Under the pieces are notes generated by a model that did no database searches, was not told the origin of the DNA, and worked only from the letters and a program-made list of their open reading frames with translations. This document shows positions 1 to 11,100 of a stretch of 64,000 nt of DNA, piece after piece (position 1 is the first letter of the stretch; every line of letters begins with the position of its first letter). Both the position numbers and the translations under genes were made by a program. Source of the DNA: Sycobia sp. Sy_11 (Eukaryota; Arthropoda; Insecta; Hymenoptera; Epichrysomallidae); contig JACCIC010000052.1 of the NCBI GenBank assembly GCA_018907035.1, forward strand, positions 682,001-746,000, written 5' to 3'.

Positions 1-979
1 TGCTATTTGTTAATACAGTGACATAGAATGCTGATCTAGATCATTAGTATGAGATTGCTATTAAAGCATTTAATAATTCCAAAATCTTTCTCTCAAAGTA
101 TATAAAATTTGTAGACAATAGATATAGAAACTAGCAAAATACTTTCCTATTAAATTAACTTTTTTTTGGCAATTTAAATTGTGGTATCATTTGTAATTGA
201 TATAGATGGCCAAATTTGAAAAAGTGTTCTTGAATCTTTGTAAGCAGTTTAAAAAATATGGTTTTTATAATAATATTAAAATGTGTTCACAAAATTATGG
301 GGACTGTACATTATTGTTGACTAAAGATATTGTGAGATGTATAAGTATTAATTATATAGTTTTTAACATATCAAGGGTGAAAACAATTTTCATTATAATA
401 TTGTAAGAATGCTTCACAGTTCTAAATATCTTAAAATTTTGCGTAAGAAAAATGTAAAATATTATGAGATATTTAAATTGGGTTCTGTAAAGGATACAAT
501 ACATTTAATATATGGTAAAATTCTGAAACATAATATTTATAACAATGAAAAAGCTTTTCATGATTATTATAGCTGCGCTTATATTGGAATAATATTACTG
601 TGTTTAGGCAATATTATATTTAACATAAAATTTTATTTTTAAATCTTGATTGAAGAATAAATAGAGTAACAAAAAAGTAGTCTCTTATTAAAACAAATAA
701 TATTTAAGATTTAAGTTAGAAATCTTAAAAGCTATATCAATAAAAAAATTCTATAAAATGTTATAGTCAATATTTTATAAAAGTTTTATAATTTACATTT
801 GATAAACAACATTTTATGACAAAATTTTATAAAATTCATTCATTTTTAACGAATATATTTTTGTTACGTTGAAACTACATACGTTAAATAATTTTTTTTC
901 AATAGCGAGAAAGCTTATGATGGTGCAGTCATCGAACCGCTCTTTTGTATACTTCAAATGCAGATATGACATTACAGTG

Positions 980-982
<3 letters not shown>
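1..982. other. AT-rich sequence without a recognisable gene
   Basis: Mostly A/T with short open frames (for example 206-406 and 409-642) that have biased Ile/Lys/Tyr/Phe composition and no motif I recognise. I see no gene here. Confidence 0.6.

Positions 983-1011
<29 letters not shown>
983..1011. repeat. (GA)n microsatellite
   Basis: An uninterrupted GA dinucleotide run of about 14 units. The Arg-Glu or Ser-Leu repeats read from it in open frames are artefacts of the repeat. Confidence 0.9.
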
Positions 1012-1015
<4 letters not shown>

Positions 1016-1089
1016 AAAACATCTTATTTAACACTATTTTTCCATGTATGCCGTAGTGTCTGTATAAAACAACACGGAGTAAAATCAAT

Positions 1090-1212
1090 TCATAATTTAA
1101 CATGCGGAGTGTCCAGACCGTGGGTGCATGTTTCACACGTTTTATTATTGTTGACAGCACCGTATTCAGGTTTTGGAGGACCCTGGGCACCATCGGTGTC
1201 GGGGCCCTCCAT
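1090..1212 (-). CDS. Weak candidate small ORF (40 aa), unidentified
   Basis: A short ATG-to-TGA frame on the - strand that is GC-richer than its surroundings. It encodes a Pro/Gly/Asp-rich start (MEGPDTDGAQGPPKP) and a CETCTHG segment with a C-x2-C pair. It lacks the Lys/Ile/Asn bias of random frames in this window and resembles no transposon protein I recognise. It could be an exon fragment, an eroded repeat, or chance. No flanking splice sites were identified with confidence. Confidence 0.2.
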   Translation of the reverse strand: MEGPDTDGAQGPPKPEYGAVNNNKTCETCTHGLDTPHVKL

Positions 1213-1339
1213 TGAGAGTTTTCAAATCACAAACGATACAATTTTTATAATACAATTTTTTATCGCATATATAAAATAATTTATTTATCTACACGTATAA
1301 CTTTTTAATAAATAAAAATATATTTATATAGTAGAAAAT

Positions 1340-2560
1340 TAAATTAAAAAAAATAAAAATAAGTAAATAAAACATTTTCGCGCTTTTTTCGGCAATTGTT
1401 TTTAACATATTATCAATATTTATATAGTGTATAATATCTCTCTCCATACTTATACTAGTCAAATGATTTAGCCGATTTTGAGCCATTGGTATCGTCTAGG
1501 CATCATTCGCTAAATTTCATTTCGAGAACGACCTTCCTACGGTACAATTGCTTATCATTAGAGTTAAATACTCTCGTACTCCTTTTTTAATAATCAATGA
1601 AAACATAGTTTGTTCTCGACTAACTCTAATACCAGATTTTAATTGAGAATCAAATATTTGAAATAAAAAAAGTTCCATTTCTAAATTTGAGTCAAAATGA
1701 TTTTTATAGATATCTTGTAATCCTTTACTATTCTGTCATATTTCAAAAGAAGTTAAGTTATTGAAGCTTGATAAAAACCCCAAGCGTAATTCGATCGTTT
1801 CATATGTTGAAATTCTTTCATCTAAAAAAACCACAAAAGTATCGATCAAAGGTATAAATTTAAAGGTGCGAAACTTTTCAGAAAGTGTAAATTTAGTTTC
1901 TTCCACAAAACTATAATTCAGAAGATGCATCCGTACATTTCTGCGACGAACACGATCACGTTTATAACCTGAAATGTTAATAAGTTGTCTATCTAGATCT
2001 TTGTAGTGTAAAAACAAATCTCTTTTAATTTCCACAAATTGTCTCAGTGATCGCATATACTTTAAGACTGTATGTAATGATATTTTAGGATTTGTATAGT
2101 TTTACTAGCATTGTTCAGATTCTCAAGTACGTCTTCCCAAAAGACCACCAGGTGCATTCAGTTCTGTTCGGAAACATTATTTTATCACCAATAGTTCTAT
2201 TCTCTTTCAAAATTTTAATAAAAAGTGCCCAACGTATATCTGATGCTGAAAAAAATATGTAAAGCTCCTGTAAAAATATGAAATAATCTGTTGCATAAGG
2301 TAAAGCACTTGAAGCTTTTTCTCTTATGAGATTTAGAGAATAAGTGACACAGGGAACTCTAAACAGCCAGATCATTCCTCTGCTGGATTAGAGCCTGTAA
2401 ACCATTAAATCTGCCACTCGCAGTTGATATGTTATCATAATATTGGCCCCTAAAATCGTTTAAATCAATTCTATTCTCTTGTAGGAATTTCTTCACACCA
2501 TCAAACATATCTACAACTTTATGACATTGATTTTCTAAGAATTTTATAAATCTTTCTTTT
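1340..2560 (-). pseudogene. hAT-family (ZMYM1/DUF4371-like) transposase remnant
   Basis: Read on the - strand from about 2560 down, broken frames follow the order of the hAT-type transposase usually annotated as a zinc-finger MYM-type or DUF4371 protein. First comes a segment with the pattern RGQYYDN..SGRFNGLQALIQ (about 2460-2375). Then VPCVTYSLNL followed by FFSASDIRW (2375-2115), a region of broken frame (2056-1736), and near 1570-1340 a GRSFSK segment followed by a dimerisation-like tail with RLNHL and MERDIIHYIN. The expected SLSETRW-type motif is degraded. Frames change several times, so the copy is dead. Terminal inverted repeats were not found. The family call rests on motif order; exact ends are uncertain. 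Confidence 0.75.
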
Positions 2561-2730
2561 AAAATTTTATAAATTTTATGCTAATATTACGGCATAAATT
2601 CAATTGATTATTGCTTTGGCTTCATATGAGGCATATTAAGTCTAGAAATTAGCAGTAGAACCGAAGTTGGAATATAAATGATGAGATATAAATGACGGAT
2701 CGGCATCGTGCGCAAAAATGAAAAATAGTT

Positions 2731-2812
2731 ACTAAATTAATAATATCTTTATAGTTAATTAAATTAATAATATCTAGTTACTAAATTAATAATATCTAAT
2801 ATTAATAATATT
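2731..2812. repeat. Short AT-rich tandem repeat
   Basis: The phrase AAATTAATAATATCT recurs several times with small spacers (tactaaattaataatatct and variants). It sits at the truncated 3' end of the adjoining mariner remnant. Confidence 0.6.
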
Positions 2813-3915
2813 CCACCGAGTTTTACAGATTTGGAAACAATTCTGGAACAGTGCTTGAATGTCTTCAACGGAGTCAAAATGTCGAACTAGGAATAGGAAA
2901 AAGTCGCAAGGTAAAATGTGCGGTGAATAGAGCGATTGCGGTAACGTTACGATGCCTTTAGACGCCAAAAACTGAGAAACACTGAACGCACTGTGACAGG
3001 GAGCATTGTTCTGATGCAGAATCCAAGTCTTCGCGATCTCTGGACGCACTCTGAGCACCCTTTTTCGTAATTCTTCAAGCACATTGCTGTAGAATACTTG
3101 ATTTATGGTTGGTCCAGATAGTACAAACTCTTTGTGAACCACTCTTTGCTCTCGAAGAAGCATATGAACATGGTTTCACTTTGGACTTGTTCATTCTCGC
3201 CTTCGTTGACCTTGGCGCTCCAGAGGATAGCCACTGTTGGCTTTGTTGTTTAGTTTCGGGGTCGGTCGAGAAGAGTAAGATCACTTTGAGGATGCTCGAG
3301 ACAATCTTGTGCGATATTCATTCAGTGGGATTTGGCTCATCTGAAATGTTCTTAAGTACCATCTTCGCGATCAGCTTTTTCATGGCGAAATCTTCGGTTA
3401 AAATCTTTTTAACTGTTTCCCGGTTAATATTCAACTGTCAGCCAACATTCGATTGGTTAGTCGCTGGTCGTGACAAGCTAGGGCGCGGACGTGCTGCGCA
3501 TTCGCGCCGGTTCGCACTTGAATTGGCCTTTCGCTTTGCGCCTCATCTTTGACGCTCTCACGGCCTTTTTTAAAATCGGCATGCCACCGAGGCATCTGAC
3601 TACGACTCAGGGTATCACTACCATACAATTTAAGTATATTTTTTTTCTTGTTTCTGTCGCGGCTTTGCCGAGTTTGGCACAAAATTTTATCGCCCACCGT
3701 TGCTCTAAATTCCTGTTCCATTTTCAGGACATGCACTACTCACACGTTGTTATAAAACACTAAACAGCTGGCGAATAAATGATCATACAAGGGTCCTCAA
3801 AGTCCCAATCGAGAGAGTAGTGATCTACTATTATGGTGGCGGAGCTACGGATTCATAATGTTGCCACAGGCCGAGAAATAAAATCGGTCGCATTACTTAA
3901 TTGTCTGACCTCGTA
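2813..3915 (-). mobile_element. Mariner remnant, family A copy 1
   Basis: Tc1/mariner-superfamily DNA transposon; its transposase would cut and paste the element into TA dinucleotides. On the - strand 3736-3431 carries the N-terminal helix-turn-helix region (DADFKK/HADFKKGRESVKDE type), and 3163-2786 carries the catalytic C-terminal part. There HQNNAPCH stands where HDNAPxH is expected, so the second catalytic Asp is Asn, followed by LPCDFFLF. The right terminal repeat ends with ttgtctgacctcgta at 3915, next to TA. The left end is truncated in an AT-rich tandem repeat. Frameshifts separate the fragments. A longer copy of the same family lies at 25767-27235, and fragments lie at 13646-13709 and 42908-43235. 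Confidence 0.85.
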
Positions 3916-4052
3916 TATAATATAATACATAATATAATATACATAATTTCGAAGTTATTGATGAAGAACCCAATTTTACCATAATTTCTTTTGTTCAAAC
4001 TAAAAGAAATAGAGCCTGTGTCACTTTTGAAGTTAATATAACGTATAAACAC

Positions 4053-4672
4053 AAAAATATAATTTGTCATCACAGATTATGTTTAGTATGATTTGGCATA
4101 CACAACCATTTTATAAGAGAAGACAGAGAAAGAGAGGAAGAGAGAGAGAGAGATAGAGAGAGAAAGAGAGAGAAAATTTTTCCCACATAAAAGAAAATAA
4201 AATTAATAAAAATTAAAAGATATCTATAAGGTGTGAGAGTATTGTCAGATTCACCGGAAGAGCAAAAAAGATAATACTAACTAACGTCACACCTTCCTTA
4301 GGATACGAATGCCAAAGTTGTATACGACCGTTCAACTGAGCTGGCCTGGTATTAATAGTTTACACTGACTACTTGGAGTTGATATTCGTGATTCAAGACG
4401 CCACCTATTGGCTGCTGGTGAAACTGATTGCTAAGAACATTAACTCAATTTATTGATGATAGTAAAATGATTTTCAATAAAAAACATAGCCTATATCCTT
4501 TCGAAGATAACATAGAATCTTTATGTCAAATTTCCGTACAATCGGTTCAGTAGTTTTTTTGGTTATCGTGTACAAACAAAAATACACTTTGTCTTTAAAA
4601 ATCAGTATGAAAGTATGATATGATATGATATGATATTATATGATATGATATGATATGATATGATATATTATA
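4053..4672 (+). repeat. Interspersed repeat Rep-1, copy 1, with (TATGA)n tail
   Basis: About 620 bp that recurs at 38270-38895 (+), 46781-47462 (-) and 48497-48840 (-, partial). Shared order: a GTATGAT..GGCATAC start, a long GA tract, a block with ggtgtgagagtattgtcag, a block around caagacgccacctattgg, the phrase aatcggttcagtagttttt, and a pentanucleotide tail (TATGA)n. The polar structure with a short-repeat tail suggests a non-LTR retroposon (RTE-like or SINE-like 3' end), which is inference; a Helitron-type element is an alternative. No coding capacity was seen. Confidence 0.75.
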
Positions 4673-4679
4673 CTAAGAA

Positions 4680-4745
4680 AGGACAGTCAGACTCGTTGTT
4701 TATAATCACCCTCGAAGAATCTGAAATAGAAATTACTACTAAAAA
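4680..4745 (+). repeat. Left-end fragment of the foldback/MITE family
   Basis: ggacagtcagactcg...ccctcgaagaatctgaaatagaaattactact matches the left arm of the inverted-repeat element at 29476-30046. Only this end is present. Confidence 0.6.
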
Positions 4746-5414
4746 TTAAATTAAATTAGATTAAATATTAAAAAAAATACTAAAAATAATAAAAATAAAC
4801 TATGTTCTATGTTAACAAATCTTTATATTTTATTTTGTATACTACTGCTTATTTTATTTTTTGAAGTAAGCTTGAATGTTATGTTTTTTGAAAGTATTTC
4901 TAATTTTTTCGATAAACATTTTGCAAATATTAACATTACAATATTGCTGTTGTTGTTGTGGTTGTGGCTGTTGTTTCTTATTATTATTAACTTTCATATT
5001 ATGTTCTCTACTATTGTTATAAATATAATTCACTCTCTTCGAAATTGTCTTTTGTGCAATCTTTGTATGATAATATGATTGCTCTGCCAATGAGCCCCTT
5101 GATAGTACTTATCTTATTTCTGAGTTAATGGTATGAGTTAAAATTTAACAAGCAACCTCACTATGTAGGTTTTATATACTAATTGAATTTTACTCTGTTA
5201 TTCGTCTTTTATTAATTTTGTGTATATTAATTTCTGTCCATTTTCATCCATAATTTCTTCAAATAAATCCAATATAATTATTTTATTATCCTATATAAGT
5301 TAATTGTTATTTATGAATTGTGGGAACTCCATAATATTTAGGTACTGTAGCATTTTCACATTTTAAATATTTGTATTTTTTTTTAAATTATTTATATCTT
5401 TTACTAATACATTT
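4746..5414. other. AT-rich spacer without a recognised gene
   Basis: Short open frames on both strands are low complexity; a (TTG)n-like run near 4945-4975 gives a Gln run on the - strand. Nothing else is supported here. Confidence 0.6.
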
Positions 5415-5466
5415 CTACTGTAAGGCAAGATTAAAAAAAAAATCAAAACGTAATTTATTTTTATAA

Positions 5467-6000
5467 CTATGTATACAGTTTCACTTGTTGTTCCCATTTT
5501 ACAAATATATTCTGATTTCCGTCGAACTCACATAATAAGTCACCAATAGCGCGAATACTTATATTGCTCGATGATGTAGTTGTCGAATGGGCCATGCTTG
5601 TAGGTGAACTTTGCAAAAATGGTGAACGAAATTCTAAGAACGCTTGCTCGTGGCGCATAACTTCAAATTCTCTCGCAAGCAGATCTCGCTCCCTTCTTAA
5701 AATATCTATCTCCACTGTGGGTGGAACTCTGCCACGTTGGATTTGACACGCAGCAGAATTTTCTTCTACCTTCCGTCTATGCTGCTCCTCATTTTCTCGC
5801 TGGAGCTCTATCTCCGCTCTCAGCTGTTGTTCTTCCTCCTGTCGGCGTTCTATTTCTCTCTGCTGCTCTTCAGATTGACGCTGTTGGTCGTCTGTATCTA
5901 TAAGCAGCTGATCCAGTTCGGACCATATATTCGGATGATGCCGTTCTAATCGAGCTATCAACTCTGGTTTCGAACCGCCCGCCGTAAGACCACCCTCCTT
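5467..6000 (-). pseudogene. gag-like fragment, coiled-coil rich
   Basis: The frame from 5961 encodes a Gln/Glu/Arg-rich coiled coil (for example EEQQREIERRQEEEQQLRAE). It ends with a DGNQNIFVKWEQQVKLY segment like the start of retrotransposon gag (capsid) domains, which commonly read xFxGxxxxFxxWxxQ. The frame is cut at 5467 where it joins LTR sequence. Reading continues upstream of the first ATG, so the true start is not certain. The role would be the structural particle protein of the LTR element. Confidence 0.6.
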
Positions 6001-6422
6001 CAGAAAATCTCTGAGTTCACGTACTAAGTAATCATTAGGCTATCGCGAACACATTTTCTCTTTTTATGACTTCAGTATATATTATATGTTTTCGATAAAT
6101 GTCTACCAGTTTCCGTACGAAGCTAAACGAATGTAAAAATCACAAATTTTAATAATAAATTGACGCACAAAGCAAAGCGAGATTTATCGCACACAATACT
6201 TAGAGTCACGCCCGCGTAAATATTAAACATTCGTAAATGTCCGCGTGTTGGTATATCAAGTTACACGACGTACAAAGCACACTTCTTTTCTTGTTTCAAC
6301 TGATAAGTGTGTTCGTGAACTTTAACTTAATTGCAAACTACGCGGCGCACAAAGCACATTTCCGAATTTTAAAACAATACTAATTTGTACCGTTATCTTT
6401 CTTCGAATCCCACTTTTGATGT

Positions 6423-6867
6423 TGTAGGGCAAGATTAAAAAAAATCAAAACGTAATTTATTTTTATAACTATGTTTATTAAAAATATAATAGATAAATGT
6501 ATATATATATAAAATATAAAGGTGTCAGGTGATTGAAAAAAATGCAGTGCTATAAGGCGCGTGTACCGAACAAGTGTAGCTCGCGCGCGCTCTTATGTAT
6601 AAATCTGCTTAATTTCTAATTCTCTCGACTTATATATATATATATACGCCGAAAGGTAGCGGTGACGCCGCCGCTGATGGCAACGAGTAGGGCTACTGCG
6701 GTCGCGATCAGCCCGTACGCAGAAAGAAGGGGAAGGTTTTTCGAGCTTCTGAACGTCGACTGTCTTCCCCGATATCCCGAGAAGTGCAACCGTCATAACT
6801 TTCCGTTACACTTCACCGAAATATAATTCCTATTAACTTATATTATATTATAAAAAAATCTTCTACA
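6423..6867 (-). repeat. 5' LTR of the deleted element
   Basis: It begins TGTAG and ends CTACA on the + strand, forming a 5-bp terminal inverted repeat. It is GC-richer in the middle (6540-6800) than its surroundings and contains a TATA-like tatatatatatata run at about 6632-6645. The partial partner lies at 5419-5471. Confidence 0.7.
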
Positions 6868-6913
6868 CTACATTCTTTTAAAATCACTATTGAACCTAAT
6901 TATATTATTTTCA

Positions 6914-7139
6914 GAATTTTTTTTTTTTTTTTTTTTATGTTATTTAACGTCGCTCTATTTATGCTTCCAATTATCGGTGCTAATCAGCGACGAAGGTCTA
7001 CGATGTGTTTGTAAACAAAGCACATGTAAATAATTATAGCGGTGCCTGTATCAATCGGCCGAGACCGGGATTTGAACTCGGATCACCAAGTTACTAGTCC
7101 TTCGCTCTAGCGATCGAGCCATCGTAGGCCTCATATATT
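6914..7139 (-). mobile_element. tRNA-derived SINE, copy 1
   Basis: On the - strand the head (from about 7133) reads GCCTACGATGGCTCGATCG..., with an A-box-like TGGCTCGATCGCTAGAGCG and a B-box-like GAGTTCAAATCCC. The anticodon-loop equivalent CTAGTAA would give AGT (Thr). The body is about 140 bp and contains ctttgtttacaaacac. The element ends in a run of about 17 A (6917-6936 on the + strand as T). AGAATTTT occurs at 6913-6920 and 7140-7147, a possible target duplication. SINEs are transcribed by RNA polymerase III and mobilised by LINE enzymes. A true tRNA gene is excluded by the body and tail. Confidence 0.8.
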
Positions 7140-7149
7140 AGAATTTTAT

Positions 7150-7365
7150 TTCATTTCCTAAAATGAAACAAAGCGGTTCGAAACGTTAAGCAACAAAAGA
7201 TATGATTTTCAAACGACAGTGGGAACGGTCAGATTGTCCTTTACTAACAATAGTATATTGATTAATTTGTAGTAGTATTAGCAGGTATTAGTAGTAGTAG
7301 TTTTTTATTTCAGATACTATGCGGGCGACTATAAACAAGGAGTATCTGTCATTTCTTATTTAATT
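7150..7365 (+). repeat. Right part of a foldback/MITE copy
   Basis: aaagcggttcgaaacgtt..., cagattgtcctttactaac and tttatttcagatactatgcgggcgactataaacaaggagtatctgtcatt match the interior and right arm of the element at 29476-30046. Its left half is missing next to the SINE. Confidence 0.65.
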
Positions 7366-7820
7366 ATGAACATATTATTTGCTAGTTTAGTTGATAGAAT
7401 CGAGATAAGTACATTTGTTATTATGGTTTTATTTTATTGTTTTGCTTTACAGCTAATCTTTGTAAACTATCTAAAAACTTAAACATCATCTGTTTTTAAT
7501 TTAACCAGTATTTTGTTAAATAGATAAAAATAAAATGCATGGATATAGTAAGCAATTCTATATTTATACAAATCGGCCGAGTTCGCAACTTGAACTAACT
7601 CGGATCCTATGTGGCGAGTATTATAAACAAGAACAGAAACTAAGAAGAAAAAGAATTTAATTCTATAAAAATAAAAAATAATTGCCTTATTATAGTTATT
7701 GTAATAATTCGAAATTTCACTTTTGAATAAAACCATTTTTACATACGTGTCAAGAAGAAATGGAGGAAGGAGAAACGAGAAAGGTTTTGAGAGCAAAATA
7801 AAACTTTATGTATTATTTTT

Positions 7821-7833
7821 CAGGATAATCGAA
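7821..7833 (+). promoter_or_regulatory. Probable 3' splice site and short 5' leader of the opsin exon
   Basis: tattatttttCAG precedes gataatcgaaATGG. A pyrimidine tract plus CAG ten bases before the start codon suggests that an upstream non-coding exon is spliced here. That exon and the promoter could not be located. The 37 codons open upstream of this ATG do not resemble opsin and are treated as intron. Confidence 0.55.
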
Positions 7834-8187
7834 ATGGCGTCGCATATGGGACCGACTTATGTGGCATTGACTATTATGGCTCAGAGGGGTGGTGGTGGCT
7901 TCGGTGGATATGGCGGCTTTAACAACCAGACAGTAGTAGATAAGGCACCTCCTGAAATACACCATATGATTGATCCTTATTGGTATCAATTTCCGCCTAT
8001 GAATCCCCTCTGGTATGGAATCCTGGGTTTTGTGATTGGTTGTCTTGGCGTCATCTCAGTTATTGGCAATGGTATGGTCGTTTTCATCTTTTCGAGCACC
8101 AAGTCTTTGCGCACCCCCAGTAACTTACTCGTAATTAATCTTGCCTTTTCGGACTTTTGTATGATGTTAACTATGTCACCACCTATG
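7834..8187 (+). CDS. LW opsin exon 1 (residues 1-118)
   Basis: Contains the start codon, extracellular N-terminus, helix 1 (with GNGMVVFIF) and most of helix 2 ([10 protein letters not shown]). It ends SPPM in phase 0 with donor GTAAGT at 8188. Confidence 0.95.
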
Positions 8188-11100
8188 GTAAGTGAAGAAA
8201 ATCTTATGCATTTAATTTTCAAATTGTATAACAACTTATTTAAAGGATAGAAAAAATTGCTTTTTTAAACATTAATATTGTTTTACAATAATTATTAAAC
8301 TCAAGTTCTATGTATTTTATTATAAAAATCGATTAACTGCAGTCACAGCTTCTATATTTAATTATTATTGTATAAATATATATTTCTACTGTGCTGATAC
8401 ATAACAAATAAACGATTAATCAATAGTATTTATGTAATAATGATTTAAGTAAAATAAATCATACAAATAGATTTTAAAATGTATTAAATACTAACATTAA
8501 TGATGTATGTACTTAATACAGTAATTAATCGAGTACTGTTATTATAAAGGTAATTAATTGCTACTATGAGACGTGGGTATTTGGACCGTTGATGTGCGAA
8601 ATCTATGCATTATGTGGATCAATATTCGGATGTGGCTCCATTTGGACGATGTGCATGATTGCTTTTGATCGATACAATGTAATCGTTAAAGGCTTATCAG
8701 CGAAGCCATTGACCATCAACGGCTCGCTTCTCCGTATTTTAGGAATATGGCTTATGGCTTCTATTTGGACGATTGCCCCTATGTTTGGTTGGAATCGGTA
8801 ATGTTCATATAATAGTAATGATTGATATTATTTTATTATTTTTATTATTTAACGTCGTTCTATTCAGAAATGATAATAATAGGCATATTAAGCAGTAATT
8901 AATATAAAAGAAGTATACAATACATTTGAAATTAAAATACATGCAAATTTTTTAAAATGTGGTCTACAATGACTCGATCGTTAAAGCGAAGGACTAGTAA
9001 TTTAGTGATCCAAGTTTATGTCCTGGTTTCGACAGATTGACACAAGCACCGCTGTAAAAATTTGCATATGCTTTGTTTACAAACACTATTTATATGTTTA
9101 TACCTTTCATCCTAGGTTCTCATGCATACTCAGTACCGCGTTCACTCTCACATATTTTCATCATTCAGACATCCATCTACTTTTTTGGTCCATAGCACAT
9201 TCGTAACGTATTTTGCAATCAACCGCCAGATGTCCGCGTTCGTTGTCATAAATTTCGTTAGGTTTTCTGGCGTGATCTCGCCTATCCTTGTCTGTAGTCC
9301 TAGTCGTAACTCGGTCCAATGGTCGCACGCAAAGAACGTGTGCTCCATATCGTCCCAAGTCCATCCGCAGTACGTGCATTTCAGGTATAAGTCTTTTCGT
9401 CCATTGTCTACGTTCGTCCGTCGTCAACCGTCTCTGCACGTTTTGATCGTCTTTATCCGTTTTTCTATTGCAGATTCTTTCCTTCCAACGTTCGAACTCC
9501 GCTCGTGAATACGTTTCCGTTCAGATGCGAGTAGATCGACAGAAATGACCCCAGCGATCACGAAAACCGCGCTCTCGGATACGGTGTGATACGCACATGC
9601 AATTCTTAACGCGCCCACCCTTTGTGCGCTTTTCATGGCGTTCGCGCATTTTCATCACGACAGCCAAGATATCCAGAAGGACATCAGCAGGAGGATGATC
9701 ACGATAAAGCCCTCATTGACTCCATCAAAAATTTGTTTAAAATAATGATGGAGTCGATGAAAAGGCAAAGAACGTGAATAATACTATAAAGGAGGGGCTT
9801 CCAGCTTTACAAAGCCAATTCGAGGAGCTCGTAGGTAGAAGGCACCTTAAAGCGCGGTGCCTACATGTACCCTAGATTGCCGAGGCAACAGAAGGCCAGA
9901 AGAGGCATCCTTCTACCTCTACAATGTATCTGATCCGCCAAGCCTGTAAGCATGCGATGCCGAGAAAATTCGCGAGTCGTGTTCGCCGTCCGACTTATTC
10001 GTGGACGGACGAAGTTGCGGAGCTGCGGTGGCAATGTCTGCGGCTGCGCCGCGTAGCCCAAAGGGCTCAAAGGCGCGACCGTGATGCCGCTCTTAGAATC
10101 GCCCAACATCTAACGGCGAAAAAGACTCTAAAGCGAGCCTTCAAAGCTAGTAACAAACACGGATTTTGGAAAAAGCTGGGAGAAGATCTGAAGAACGATC
10201 CATGGGGATTGGGGTACAAAATCATAGCCCACAAATTAGGCATCTTCCGTAAAAACATGCCTATGAACACGGAAGTGACGGACGGCATCGTCCATACCCT
10301 ATTCCCCACTCAGCCCAAACGAAGAGATGAGCTCCTGACTCCCGAGGGTCCTGAGGCACCGCTATTCACAAGGGCGGAGTTAGAGAGAACAGTACACTCT
10401 CTGAAGAACAAAAATGCACCAGGACCTGACGGACTTACGACGGAAGTGTTGAAAGCGGTGCTACAGAGCCATTCTGAAGTTTTTCTTGGCATGTACAACT
10501 CGTGCCTTCGCGCGGGAATATTTTATCCCCGCTGGAAGGAGGTGAGACTTGTGCTGGTAAGCAAGGGCAAGGGATCATCTAGTGCTCCGTCGGCGCACAG
10601 ACCCTTATGCATGCTGGACACCGCCGGCAAGCTCCTGGAAAAGCTTTTTACATCTAGCGACCTTTCCGAGAGGTAGTATGGCTTTCGGAGAGAGCTGTCC
10701 ACCGTAGATGCTATTCAGGACGTAGTAGATTCGGCCAGTACTACGGAGCGGGGGAATCACTTCTCCCGACCTGTATGTCTTGTGATGACACTTGATGTCA
10801 AAAACACCTTCAACTCGGTTAGGTGGACAGACGTGCTGTGGGCACTGGAGAAGGACTTCAATGTAACTAGGTACCTACTCCAGATCATCGGAGATTATTT
10901 AAAGGACAGATCCATTCTGTACGAAACGGCAGAGGGCTCTATGCGAAAAGAGCTAACGTGTGGTGCGACCCAAGGCTCCATCCTGGGTCCCGATCTATGG
11001 AATATTTCCTATGACAGGATCCTTTGGTTGGACACGCCGGAAGACTGCTCGCTGATCGGATATGCGGATGATGTGGCAGCTGTTATTATTATGCGCAATA

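Larger units (their letters stand above)
5419..6867 (-). mobile_element. Internally deleted LTR retrotransposon with CTAC target duplication
   Basis: On the - strand a 445-bp LTR (6867 to 6423, termini TGTAG/CTACA) is followed by an internal region with a gag-like frame (about 5961 to 5467). The sequence then jumps into about 50 bp matching the last part of the LTR (5471 to 5419). The match is the phrase ggcaagattaaaaaaa..tcaaaacgtaatttatttttataactatgt, present at both 5424 and 6427. CTAC flanks both outer ends (5415-5418 and 6868-6871), consistent with a 4-bp target duplication as in Ty3/gypsy elements. Most of gag, all of pol and most of the 3' LTR are deleted. Just inside the LTR, at about 6400-6420, tcttcgaatcccacttttgatg resembles a tRNA T-arm and could be part of a primer-binding site (weak). 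Confidence 0.75.

Noticed and set aside
4854..5090. Gln-rich frame on the - strand
   Set aside because: A (TTG)n-like run gives the Gln stretch; no other coding sign.
7055..7135. Possible tRNA gene
   Set aside because: tRNA-like head only; the attached body, A tail and second copy show that it is a SINE.
7723..7833. N-terminal extension of the opsin upstream of ATG 7834
   Set aside because: The added 37 residues do not resemble opsin, and a pyrimidine tract plus CAG lies between them and ATG 7834.
8188..8250. Read-through of opsin exon 1 past residue 118
   Set aside because: GTAAGT follows and the frame soon stops; the exon at 8550 continues the protein exactly.
9924..10676. LINE reverse transcriptase as a host gene nested in the opsin intron
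   Set aside because: Reverse-transcriptase motifs, stop codons and an R1-type tail identify it as a dead LINE.
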